From NCBI GenBank assembly GCA_047967505.1, contig CM106538.1: 64,000 nt of DNA, one strand, 5' to 3'. Of this stretch, positions 25,188-37,400 are shown one piece after another; position 1 is the stretch's first letter, and each line of letters begins with the position of its first letter. A model generated the notes under the pieces. The model had not been told where the DNA came from and did not search any database. It saw nothing but the letters and a program-made list of their open reading frames with translations. Position numbers and translations under genes: made by a program. The stretch is from Dipteris shenzhenensis (lineage: Eukaryota > Polypodiophyta > Polypodiopsida > Gleicheniales).

Positions 25188-26360
25188 AGTCACCCTTTGC
25201 TTTGACTCATTTGACCTTGGACCTTCGTCTTGCAATTTAATCTTCTGCCTTTAGTTGTTGTCTTTTGTCCTTTGAGCCATGCCTTTAGCATGTCTCATTC
25301 TATCGGGGTAAAATCAGAACCCAAATATCAAGAAAGTCTAATTGTCATACCCAAATCTTCGCCCCTGATGCCTTGAAGACAGTAGTCAGTGCTCGAACTT
25401 TCCTGTCTTTTACAACATTGAATTTGTTCAATGCCATATGTATGCGGGTCTTCATCTCTCTCCTAGCAACTTTCTTTGGGTAGTAAGCCATCCTTTAGGA
25501 CAAAATGGATCGACAGCTACTGTGATAAGGAGCTGAAAGAGATCAAGTTGCTACAAAGGCAAGCCCAAGAGAAAGCCAAGGCTAGGGATGCTAAGATTTG
25601 GTAAAAATCATCTAAGACCATATCAAGAAACTCTTGAGGATGAGGATACCTTTGATAATCTAACCATAGAGATCCAGCCAAGTTGCTTGTGCATTGGTGG
25701 ATCAAACAATCAAAGTGTTGGTGGATCAAACATTGATAACAATCAAAGCATTAGTGGATCCGAGTACTTTATCGCACAAGAGGTATGGGAGCGTCTACAA
25801 CAATGGATACCTCGTAACACTACTACTGGGAAAATTAGAGTCATTAATTAATGGCCAAGATATACCACAAATCGATTGGCGAGAGAGGATAGCTACACTC
25901 ACAAATGATGGTCGAACCTTTGTGGCATCTCTTTGCAAGGATACCATGGCCACACCTCGTATAGAAGTACTCCTCTTGCCAGTAGCCATGAGTACCATGA
26001 TAAATTCAATGGTCCAATCCTCATCATTGACACAACGGAAATGAAGAAGACAGACGCAAAAAGATTTGGGTCAGGAAGGATCGCATTGCTTCGAAGGAGA
26101 AGATCAAATGTGGATTCTATGTACATCACGTCATTGGTCACCTACTTCTTCAAACATACAATGTGGACATGACAAGGTGCATTCTAATGTGACACCTAAC
26201 CTTCTCCCGCTTGCCTCAAGGATGAGCATCTACCTCCACAACCGCAATGGCATGAGTGGGGACTGAAAGGTATTGAATATGTAACATCCACAATGGCAAA
26301 TGTACCAACTATAGTCACACAAAAACCTACTTCTTGAAATAGGGTAGAACCCCAAGAACC
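25188..26360 (+). other. Decayed region before copia RT fragment
   Basis: Short frames at 25588-25851 and 25694-26044 on the plus strand show no recognised domain. The string GGTGGATCAAACA recurs locally. No copia domain is recognisable immediately upstream of 26340. Confidence 0.3.
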
Positions 26361-26365
26361 TATGG

Positions 26366-27146
26366 TTGGACGTTCAAAAACTCTTGGATAGATTCAGGAT
26401 GCAAGATTGCAAGCCTATAGCTACTCCCATGGAGCCAATGCTAAGGCTTACAATGTACGACGCAGGACAATCTGTAGATGCCACACTCTACAGTCAAGTG
26501 GTTGGATGCCTCATATATCTGTGCAACCGATCTTCAATTTGCAGTATCTCAAGTGAACAAGTATATGCACAACCCAAAGACAACACATTGGCAGGCTGTA
26601 AAACGCATCTTCCATTACTTGCAAGGCACAAAGTCTTATCGCTTGATGTTTCCCAAGGGGGGTGACTTGCAGATGCATGCTTATCGTGATTCAAATTGGA
26701 CTGGAGACTATGACACTAGGCAATCCACAAGTGGTAATTGTTTCTTTTTTGGCAAAACTTGCATTTCTTGGCTGAGCAAGAAGCAATCCACTGTGGCTAC
26801 TTCCTCATGTGAAGCTGAGTACATGGCAACTTTCACAGTGACACTTGAATGTGTTTGGCTGCGTGGTTTGCTTGTTGATCTTCATCTTTCAATGGAGGGT
26901 CCTTCTCCGATTCTCACTGATAGTCAGAGTGCTATAGCAGTGGCAAAGAATCCTGTGTTTCATGCTCGCACGAAGCACATTGAGATTCACTATCGCTATG
27001 TCAAAGAGAAGTTGCATGCAGGAGAGATCAGTATGATCTATGTGTCAACACATGACAATGTTGCAAACATCTTCACCAAAGCACTTCCACGTGAGAAGTT
27101 TGAGACATTTCGCAATGCCCTGAACTTATTTCCTTTTGGTGATTGA
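26366..27146 (+). pseudogene. Ty1-copia RT end and intact RNase H
   Basis: CKPIATPMEPMLRLTMYDAG and VVGCLIYL end the RT. A frameshift near 26520 leads into an uninterrupted RNase H frame (26478-27146): RDSNWTGDYDTRQSTSGN, SWLSKKQSTVATSSCEAEYM, LTDSQSAIAVAKNPVFHART and NIFTKALPREKFETFRNAL, then a stop. The rest of the element is missing, so it cannot move on its own. It lies tail to tail with the E2 gene, about 1.2 kb from its stop. Confidence 0.9.
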
Positions 27147-27176
27147 TCATTTCCTTGTACATGACATTGGCACTGC

Positions 27177-27440
27177 AGGGGGGTATTAGAATTATGGATA
27201 AATTCTAGCACTGACCAATGTAAAGTCAATAAGTGGGTTAGGGGCACTTTTCCCTCATTTAGAGGTTTTTCCCCCTAGCCACAGTTAGTTCACTAACTAC
27301 GGTTAGTAAAGGATAAGGTTTGTCATTTAGACAAAACCTTATCCCCCCTTTGTCTTGCTTTACTTCATTCTATCGCACATTCGACGTTCTACTCTCACTC
27401 TCTTGCTTCCTACTCTCTCTCCCATTTCTATCAAGGATAT
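27177..27440 (+). repeat. Polypurine tract and 3' LTR of the RNase H fragment (right edge approximate)
   Basis: AGGGGGG (27177-27183) is followed by TATTAGAATTATGG, an LTR start with TG changed to TA. A strong hairpin, GGATAAGGTTTGTC and its near-perfect complement, occupies 27311-27344. The right border is not certain. Confidence 0.55.
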
Positions 27441-28301
27441 GATAGAGATCCTGAAAATCAGAATTGTTTGGGAGAGTTGTGGAGTCAAATGTGTGTTGGG
27501 GTGGTTATGTTCTCGTGGGGGTTAGGAGGTTGAAAGGTTAAGGTGTGATGTGAATAACGAAAATAAGGAAGAATCTAGTGGATGAGGTGATGAGGAGAAT
27601 TCTAGAGGGAGAGAGAGAGAGAATGCGGAGAAAGAAGAGAATGTCGTGCGAATTGGAGAGAAGAGAGGAACTTGAGGTGAATGAATGTACCGGGGTTAAA
27701 GAAGCTGGAATTTAAGTAACAGCTAATGTTTTGTTTGCTCTCGCTCTCTCCCTCTTTGCTGGTGTCCTATGCATGAAACACCGTGCAGCAGTACTGTTAA
27801 CCATTAAAAACTATGAATTGTGTTTCAATTTACACTCGACAATCAAGACAGAAAATAAACATGGAGCTTGGGAATGGCATTAAAGCCACACCTCTCACAA
27901 ATTAAGGCTTCAGTTTTAAATTTCTTCAAGTACAATGACACCTGCTGGCAACAAGGGTACATGCAATGTATTGTTTTTGCCAGTCAGTAAATGGGACAGC
28001 ACTTGAGATCCATGCATGCCAGCTAGAGAGAAAGGGGTTCCATAGAATTGTGATTAACATCGTAAATGATCATGCCCATAAATTTGAGGAGTACTGTGAC
28101 TGCACAATCACGAATGACAAGAAAAACAAGAGGTTTATAAGAAATGTACAGATAAAATATGTTACAAATATCAAAGGGATTGTGATGACCACACATTTAG
28201 AATGGTTCTTTAAAAATAAATACAAGATCAATTTGTTCAAGTTGTATCCCCAGAGTCAGATTCTGGCAAGATCTCTGACTACATGGTACAAGTTCTAAGC
28301 T
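27441..28301. other. 3' flank of the E2 gene, no second gene seen
   Basis: Contains a short plus-strand frame (27966-28298) without any recognised motif, in the expected 3' UTR/flank of the minus-strand E2 gene. GA-rich around 27600-27660. No clear polyadenylation site could be fixed. Confidence 0.4.
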
Positions 28302-28392
28302 CATATAGACAAGAAATATTAGAGGTTGGGAATCACTTAAGGTTGGGAATCATATAGACAAGAAATATAAGAGGTTGGGAATCACTTAAGGT
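28302..28392 (-). repeat. Tandem duplication (49-bp period) covering the E2 stop codon
   Basis: CATATAGACAAGAAATATTA and the following AGGTTGGGAATCACTTAAGG (28302-28342) recur at 28351-28391, with a partial GGTTGGGAAT between. On the gene strand this copies the last codons (CTTAAG), the stop TGA and the first 3' UTR bases downstream of the real stop. Confidence 0.88.
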
Positions 28393-28495
28393 ACATCACC
28401 AATCTCTCTGGCCGTTCAACCATAGTCTTCCACTCATTACAGACACTCGCCACAGTTGCACCATCCAAAACTCTGTGGTCTGCACCCCATGTGAC
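28382..28495 (-). CDS. DBT/BCE2: E2 last exon with active-site His/Asp and stop
   Basis: 114 nt, 37 codons plus TGA. The acceptor is TTTTCTATGAAG|GTC. It reads [16 protein letters not shown], ending [15 protein letters not shown] is the catalytic signature of E2 acyltransferases. The stop codon (28384-28382) lies at the edge of a tandem duplication, so a second copy of the last few codons and the stop appears in the 3' flank. Confidence 0.94.
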   Translation of the reverse strand, partial: VTWGADHRVLDGATVASVCNEWKTMVERPERLVMYLK

Positions 28496-31400
28496 CTTCA
28501 TAGAAAAGACAGAATAATGCCCATTTAGCATAATCAGACCATGTGATCCTTAAGCTCAATGTTTGAAAGTACTGTTCAACACGTGGCACAATGGGTTTAC
28601 TGCTCATTTAAAACATAGCTTGCATTAAATCTCTTGACCATGGAAAAGACATAAGAAACCAGTTAAGCATCATAAGAATTTGAGGTCATTAAGATGAATT
28701 CCTTTTCATTGCAAGCCACAACAGTTTTCCGTGATTTTTTTATTTAAAAAAAGAACAAGGTGCGAGAGGTGATCAGCATGAATTACTGGCTTACATTCAT
28801 TATTGAAGCAGGATAAATGCTCCCATCATCAGAGAAGCGGGGTATCTTTTGTATTCTTCCAATGGCAACAATGGCCACTTCCGGTAAGTTCAACAAAGGA
28901 GAGCCAAACTTGCCTCCAACAGATCCAAAATTACTGACTGTAATGGTGCCACCTGACACATCCGCTGAACTGAGTTGGTTTGTTGTGGCCAGTTCAGTCA
29001 GCCGTGACAATTCTTTTGCAATCTGCCCAAGGAAAAATTTGGCACAGATCAGCTCACATGTCCATACTCTTTTAACATTCAATTGACAGCCATTTGGCAA
29101 GATACTTCGAGCTGAATGAAGTTGTCATGTTACGCTGAAAATGTAATTTTACATTCTTTCCTCCTATCTTCACTTTATATTTGTGGGTTTTAGAAAAGTA
29201 GAGATTTTTTGTACCTCTAGAACTGATAGGTTTTGAACATTTTTTATATTTGGCACAACCAGACCATGAGATGTTGCAATGGCCACCCCCACATTATGAG
29301 CACCTGTACAAAAATGTACATAAAATTAGAACTAAATTCAGCAATTCGTGTACCTTTTAATGATCCTTTGGTGCTTCAACAAGAAAGAAACCAAGCTGAA
29401 ACAGTCCAATGTATCTGGTTTTCTAGGATTTAACGAGAGTCTTCTCATGGAAAGATCTCTTTGAGTTATAAAGGGCAGACATGTAACAAATCAGTTTGCG
29501 TATCAGAGTTAAGTAGACATCTTGACAAAGGTTCTTTGAGGGAAGGAGCAATATCGCTTCTTCCAATTCTGGCAGCCTGATTACTGTACAGATTTTGCAA
29601 GCTTAATATAAGATGCCCTTTCTCTGGAAAAAAATAAAGATGAATGCATAAGCAAGCACAGAGATCACCCTATTATATTTCTGACTTAGCCTAAGCTGAT
29701 TTTCAAAGGTACTTATGGATGCTGAAATTTGTTTTTAAGGAGCAAGTCATTGGACAGGAGCCCAAGTTTTTCTGCATTGAAACAGAAATCGAATGTTGTC
29801 TCAAACTGACCTCATCATAGAAATAAAACAGAAGTGCAGTAGGCTCATAATTGTATACTGTCAGACCACTCAGCATTGTGGCCCACATCACCACTAGGCT
29901 GATTTGCACAACTTGAGCGGGAGGGGAGAGAGACATGATGACGAAGATGATTAGATTAATCCCGCTTCAGCACTCTGATCTCTTAGTTTCCTTAATTACT
30001 TGGAGCTTGCAGATGATGGTAGGATTTGTATCTATCTTTCTATCGTCCCCCCATAACTGATTGATAACGCCTTGAGTCAATCCTCCATCTTCTTCCCCAC
30101 GGCTGCTGCCGCGAGCCTGCCTATTTTCTGAAGATGAGTTGAAGCAGCTAGAGCAGGATGTGGAGCTTGAGAGGTCCACCACTTTGTTCGCACGCATCCA
30201 CGGATCCCATCCTTGCAAGAGTCAGGCAAAGGATTGGATTCTTGCTGCCTTACCTCCTCAATGTGAGAGTGCAGGGGAATCTGGACAGCAAAAGAGAGCA
30301 CACATGCTGCGAACTGAAATGCGAGAAAGAGAGAGAGAAAGTCTGCACAAGAGAAGAAAAATGCCAACTGCTAGGCAAAAACCTTGTACAATTGATGGTA
30401 CAACAATAGGGGAGTAGCCCTATTTATAGGGTCCCCCTCATCCAGCCAACCTGGCCGACTCAAGGGGTCAGCCTGGCCCAAGGCAGGTTTAATCCGACCA
30501 GTTGGTCAGTTGACTGATCACAGTTGGGAGCTTGGTTGACCCCCCCAACCAGGGCACCACCTAGGCACCTACATGGCAGCCTGTTGGCAGCCGAAAAGCA
30601 AGCCCAAGGGCACCCCTCTGCCTTGTCCGCAGCCAATACGCCTCCAAAGTGGCCTGCAAGGAAGCCTGAACAACCCCCTCCTACCTTGCATGGGCAGGCA
30701 TACCCACAATCTAGCCCGTCACTCTATGATACAGAAGATGCTACCTCTAACACCCCCTCTCATCTTCTGGATCATGAATCAATCTCAAGGAGCTGGTATA
30801 AGCACCAAGCAGATGTTGTGGTAATTAGGTCTGCCTGTTGTCCTCCGTCTTACAAAAGATGAGCAGGATCACTTCATCGAGCACCTTCTCTCGGACATAA
30901 TGATATTGTATCTCAACATGCTTTGTCCGTGCATGGAACACCGAATTACAAGCAAATGCTATACAACTTTGATTTTCACTGTGGATGACGGTCGGTGTCG
31001 TCTATAAGAACCCAATCTCTCCAAGAAAACTACAAAGCTCACTTGTGGAACAAGAGGCCCGGTACTCAGCCTCAGTCGAAGACAAGGCTACTGTGGGTTG
31101 CCTTTTACTAGACCATGTGACTACTGCTGATCCGAGGGTGAAGCAATAGCCCGTGGCTGAGCGGCAAGTGTCTGAATCTCCTCCCCAATTAGAATCACTC
31201 CAGCCTAGTAAAATGGATCCTGGATTGCTGCCATATCTGATAGAATAATCCTCGGTTATGCATACCCTGGAGTTACTCGAGGATACCTACATCTCAATGG
31301 ATCTTCTTCAGTGTCTGCATAAAGGAGCTCAATAGTCCCACACAGAACTGAGTCCAACCTGGTATTGAACAACCAAATCAATGATCCTATCAGCTTACGA

Positions 31401-34400
31401 CCTGCATCCACCGGCTCACTAGGATCATACTTGGACAGTTTGGTGCTAGGATCCACAAGGAAGAGATAGACTTACACTCCTCCATCTAGAAAGTTGCCAG
31501 AAGCTCCTGTACATACCCCTTCTAAGAAGCACAAAGTAACCATCCTTTCCCTGCCAGATCTCCAGGCCCAAGAAGAAGTGAGGTAACCCTAGATCCGTCA
31601 TTTCAAAACCCTGTGAAAAAGCAACCTTCATCTCGGCAATGTGGAACCCATGACTGTCTGTAATGAGCAGGTCATCCACACAAGATTACAAGGGTAGTTA
31701 ATCATCCTTCAGGAACATATACAGATTCGGATATGCTCGTGACCCTGAAAACCCTTCCATAGAAAGAACTCATCAATCTTTGGATTCCAAGGTTGGGGAA
31801 CCTGCTTGAGTCCATACAGAGCCTTCTTCAGCCGGTAGACCATCCCTACTGACATGGCAAAACCTGGAGGCTATATTCCACATAAAGCTCCTCATGCATA
31901 TCACCATTGAGGAAAGCTGATTTGACATCGATCTGAAAGATCGGCCATTGCTGATGAGCAGCAACTACCAAGACCGCCGTCCTGAGAGTAGCCATCCTGG
32001 CAGTGGGGTAAAAAGTGTCCTCATAATCACCCTAGTTGCTGTGAGTAACCTTTGGCCATAAGACAGGCCTTATGTTTATCCACAGTACCATCCGTTGTGT
32101 ACTTGGTCTCGTAGACCCACTTGGCACATGCACCCCTGCACTTGGGTGCAAGGTATATAAGGGGCTCTTTGCCCTTCCTCTTGCTCATTCAATTCCTCTA
32201 GCCTTCACCCATTCCCTAGCCCTGGTGCAGCCTCTAGCCCTTCCAGGGCCTCGCAATACAGAAGCAACACACAACAGTACCAATTGTGATCCAAGAAAGG
32301 TGTCCATGCAGCACCATAGCCTGAGGTCGGAGCAGAGGCTTGGGGTTCTGTTTTAGTAGTTTTCCATTTCAGTTTTTACAACTCTTTTCTACGCTCTCTC
32401 TCAACTCCATATCTCTCAACATCCACTCAGTTTTCTCAGCTCCATATCTTTTAATTTCCATCCTTAGTTCGCCTCCGTTTACCTCTCTCACTCACGCAGT
32501 TCTACTGCATGCCCGTGGACAGCATAAGCCTCCCCGATAGCCTTGCACAGTGGTCTACATTGTCAGTGTGGGGAGGATTGGGCCTTGGTCATGGCTGGTC
32601 TGTTTCTCAGACATCTGTGGGTCAGCTTTCCGTTTTCTATGGGTCATCCTCAAAGTCGCATCTCCATGCACTTTTGAGGAGTGGCTTTTGTATTTGCAAG
32701 TTCTCCAAGTATAAAGCAAATTCTTCCCTATTTTGGGGAAGGGGGCCCTCAGTGGGTATAGGGATTGGACCCACACTTATGGGAAGCATCAGGATGACAC
32801 TTGGATTGTGTGTACTACCTTCTCAGGCCTTTTCCTTTTTCCTTTGTAATCCACACCCTCTTTCCCTTTTTTGGGATACAGATGTCAACTGTGTCCTATT
32901 TCAAAGCAATTAAAACAAGGTCTTTCTTTTTTAGCTTTCTCAAAATCTGAAGCTCTCAAGAAATGGGGTGGTCCCTTAGGTTTCTTAACTTGATCAGACT
33001 TTTGATAAGGTCCTTTATGTTTCTGGGACCCTCAGACATAGAACCACTAGTTGCACCAAGTAACCTCTGTACATGAGATGTACAGTTTGCTTTGCTAATT
33101 GTATCGTCGAAAATCTGGGCAAATGTAATTGCCTCATCGAGGGTTTTAGGTTCATTTTACTGGACCTGGTGTTTTTAATCTGGGTCAAGCCCACGAATAA
33201 ATATGCATAGCTTTTGAAAATCATCAATTCCTAGAAGCTTCAGGGTGACTTTTCTACACTCGGCAATGTACTAGGTGAACAGTCAATTTCACATCTTCCA
33301 TTGATCCTAGGCATCACAATTTCTCTCCACTTCATTTTCAAGAATAAATTCCTTTTTAAAGAGTGCTTCAAATTTATTCCACGAGGTAGATATCGCCTCA
33401 CTCTTTGTCAGACTTAACCACAATTTATCAGCGTTAACCCCTAAGGGACAAACTGGTCTCCAAGGCACGCAAGTGGCTGAGATTTTGACGTAAACTATGC
33501 AAGTCTTGCAACTTTCACAGGAAAGTGGTGACTGCATCCTTGCTTCTTTCTTTTTCCTCGCCATTACAATTGGGAGGTCTTAGATCCTTTAGAACGTGAG
33601 TGGAGTCATGTGACCCACTAGTGCCAAAAATAATTGAAGATGCCCAAGGGGACTGAACAGGTGCAACCAAAATTCCCTCCCCATTGGGGAAAGGGAAGGC
33701 GCAGTACCCTAGACCAGACTCCATGGTTTCTAGAACGAGTACAACAAATCAAATAACAAACTTACATAAAATAACAAAATAACTGAAAATAGAGACAACG
33801 GAAACTCCAACACCTGGAAGTCTCTCCCACAAGTCTTTCTCTAACTGCAAGCCGGAAAACCTTCACGAACCACTAACAATCGTCACAGACTCGAATCTTA
33901 TAGTTGAATGTTCCTCACCAACAAAAGGAAGCCACAAAACAACAAAAACGAATTGCAAATGTGTTACGTCATCCATAATCCTGGAGCCGAGTGCAGTGTG
34001 ATTATAGTGAGGCACAAAACCAAGAGGGCTTGACACTGGAACGGTGGACGTAAATTATTGTGGCTAGGCATAAGTAAGGCCTAGCATGGCTGCTCCCGCT
34101 GCTCCCCTCCCGCCATCTCCTCCTCCCGCAACCCCTTCTGCCTCCTCCGCCTCGCTCCCCCTCGACCTCCTCTGAAACCTCTCCGCCCCGCTTCCTGTCT
34201 CCTCTTGCCTACCCTCCCCGCCTCTCCCGCCTCGTCTCCCTGCAGTGCCCCCCCCCCGCCTCCCCTCTCCGCTTCCCCACTCCCCCTTCTCCTCCCCTCC
34301 CCGCTGCTCCTCCCCGCCTCCTCCGCTACCCCCTCCCGCCTCCTGCCGCCGCCTCTACCACCTTCCCCTTCCGCCTTCTCTGCCTCCTACCGCCCCCACC

Positions 34401-37400
34401 TCCGCCTCCTGCCGCCCCTACCTCCTCGCCCCTCCGCCTCCTTCTCTCCTCCCCCCCCCGCCTGCTACCTTCTCCCGTCTCCTCTTTGCCCCTTGCCCTC
34501 GCCTTCTCTCCCTCCTCGCTTTCTCGTCCCCCCCCCTCCTCCTTCTCCACCTTCCGTCCTCCCTGCCTTCCTCTCTCCTCTTCCGTCCTTACCCCCCCTC
34601 ACTCCGCCTCGTCTCCGCCTCCCCCTCTGCCCTTTTTTCCTTTCTCTTCTTCCTCCCTGCAGCGGGAGCATTTGTGCTTGTTAAGGCGAAAGAAAACCTT
34701 GGTGGTGACCCTTGCTCTGACCAGAGGGGCTCTATGGCAGCACCCTCAAATCCCACGGCCGTCAAGGTTCTTCTTTCCCCAGTTGACAAGCAACACGTAC
34801 AACAGGAAGTTCAGTCCCTCCAGGACAAGGAGCTTGTGGGCAAAATTGTGGGCCTCACGCCTACACAGAGACAGGTGAGAGAGTGGATCCAAGCGAGCTT
34901 GACATTAGAGGGCAACCACATCCAAGAGGTCACCATCTATGGACGAGGCGTTTTCCTCATCCACCAGCTGAGCTCCCCTGACACCGCCTCGACACTTGCG
35001 GAGCAGAGCCCCCTACTCCTTGGCCTGCACCTTGTCTACCTCTTTCCTTGGTATCATGGGTTCACAGTGGAGGACATGGCCACTACACACCATGCTCCAC
35101 GGTTCCCGGTTACACTCCGTTTCCCAAGGCTCCCCAAGGAGTATCAAGCCATCCTCCCTTCCATTGGACGGGCATTTGGCACGGTGCTAGAGCCCCCGCC
35201 AGAGACAACTGCCTCCGTTCTAGTAGATGATGGAGTCCCCAGGATCAAACTAGTGGTGGAGAGCTCGGAGTCCCTCCCAGAGTTGATCCTTCTCGAGACC
35301 CTGAAAGGGGGCACACTTCATCAGAGGGTAGAGATCTCCAAGTTACCAGGCCAGTGTCTTCGATGCGGACAGATGGGCCACCTCGCCAGAGATTGCCCCC
35401 GTGGCCTCCCTCGCGTGCCTAGGCAGAGTCAGCAGGCCCGAGTTCAACGCCCTCTCAAGTAAGAGCAGCAGGAGTCTCAGACCCCATGGGTTACCCCCTC
35501 AGAAGGGAACTGGACACAGGTTAAAAGGAAAACGAAAACAAGCAAGCAAGTCCGCAAACGCCGCAAACAGATGGCCAACCGCTGGGAGAGGGACAGAGTT
35601 GACCGACAGGCCTCGAAAGAGGAACAACAGGAGCCCCCCCCCAGAAGCGGGAGCCTCTGCCCATTCAGCCGCTCCTCCAACTTCGAAAGTCCAACTCCGC
35701 ATTCACCCTTGCAGTAGCAAAGAGCCCCAAGAGCTCTAGATGCGGCCATAGCAGAAGCCGCAGTCGCTAGCCCGACGAGGGCCATGGAGGAGCCAATCCA
35801 GAGCCCCGACGAGCCTGATCAGTAGGGGGGACCTGGGATCGGCCTTTTCCCTCCTCCTCCCCCTCCTCTTCACTTCCCCCTCCTCCTCTTCACTTCCCCC
35901 TCCCCCTCCAGGGTTCCCCCCGCCCCCTCCTCCCTCCTTAGCCCCCCCCTCTGATGGTCACTCTCACCACCCGCCCCCCGCCCTCTGTCCCCCACGTCCC
36001 GACCTCTCCCTCTCCTGCCGCTCCCCTCTCTACTCCAGTAGCAACTTCTTCCTCTTCAACACCCCTGCCATCAGGCAAGGGAACGACGACGCCGCCTTCA
36101 GCCTCCTCATCGCAGCAGCAGGTCTGCTCAGAGAGGGATCCTGAGAGGCGAGGCTCGTCCTCCCAGCCAGCAGCTCCCAACCTCCAGCCTAGGCATCCCT
36201 TACCGCGGGACTTCTAGAGGTTAGGATCCTAGAACTATCTGGAGATTCCGGACTCATACCCTCTACCATTGGAGGTCACACTCATGGTCCTTCAACCCCG
36301 CAAGGGGCGTTTGATTAGTGCAATGGGATCTCAGACACACCCCGTTTGGAGATTTTTGTTTGCCTCCACAGGGTTGGAGAAGTGGTCCCCGGAGGTGTTT
36401 GATGCTATTTTGGGTAATCAGCTTATGCTCATGATGGACGAGTGAATGGGCCCACAGGGACTAGATCTTTGGTATGCCCATGGCGCAGAGGTGAACTTTC
36501 AGCTGAGCTTCACGTGAGAGGAGCCGATGTGTGGTTTAGCGATGGGAGTTATTAGATTGTTGATGGAGGCAAAGGTGGACCACGCACACTTCTAGCCCCT
36601 CCAGATGTGTGCGGATTTGTTCGGGGTGGAAGCCTCCTTCATGATGAAGTGGGCACGACAGATCGGTATTGAGCCGATATCCACCCTAGTACGACGCCGC
36701 ACAGACACCGACTACTCGCCCTCCAAACCCCCGGCAAAATCACACAAGTCAGTCTCTCTAGGACAGGCACCCACCCACAGGAGAGCCTTGTTCCCGACTC
36801 CCCCATTCTCATGAGCTGGACCATAGTGAGTTGGAACGTACATGGGCTCCACAATCGTATTCGTAGTCAGCCACAGTACCTGATGCTCCGACACGAGTTG
36901 CAGAGGGCAGCGGTAGGGCGAGTAGTGGACATCCTTATGATTCAGGAGCACATGTTTTCAGCAGCAGACATCAGACGACGCCATCACCGTCTTCCAGGGA
37001 GAGGTCCAGAGGAGTGGTCTCCCGCAGTAGGACGGAGCGGAGGGGCCTGCATCTCAGTCTCACAGACCTTGGCTCCAGAGGTCTACAATCAAGGTGAGCT
37101 CATTCCAAGACGGGCAGTTTGGATGGGAGTTCGGACGCGGGAGAGTCCAGGATTGGAATCTTGAACGTGTATGCCCCAGCGTGTAGGCAACATCGCCCGG
37201 CCTTTTGGAGGAGGTTGTCAAAGTGTCTTCCGGATGTTGACTCCTGGATTGTTGGAGGGGACTTAAACAACCTCGAGTTTGGGGAAGACAAGCAGGGCGG
37301 CGCCTCGTTCTTTGAGATGCCAGTAGCAGAGCGTAGTACCTCGGAGCAATTCATTTTCATTATCAATGGCAAAGACCCATATAGAGAGCCAGAGTTCAAC

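Noticed and set aside
27966-28298. 110-codon plus-strand frame near the gene end
   Set aside because: No known motif, and it lies antisense in the 3' flank of the E2 gene.
34245-34733. Long open frames on both strands in the C-rich stretch, such as a Pro/Ser-rich N-terminal extension of LINE ORF1
   Set aside because: The stretch is almost pure pyrimidine on one strand, which removes stop codons from several frames. The protein-like composition only begins at the Met at 34734.
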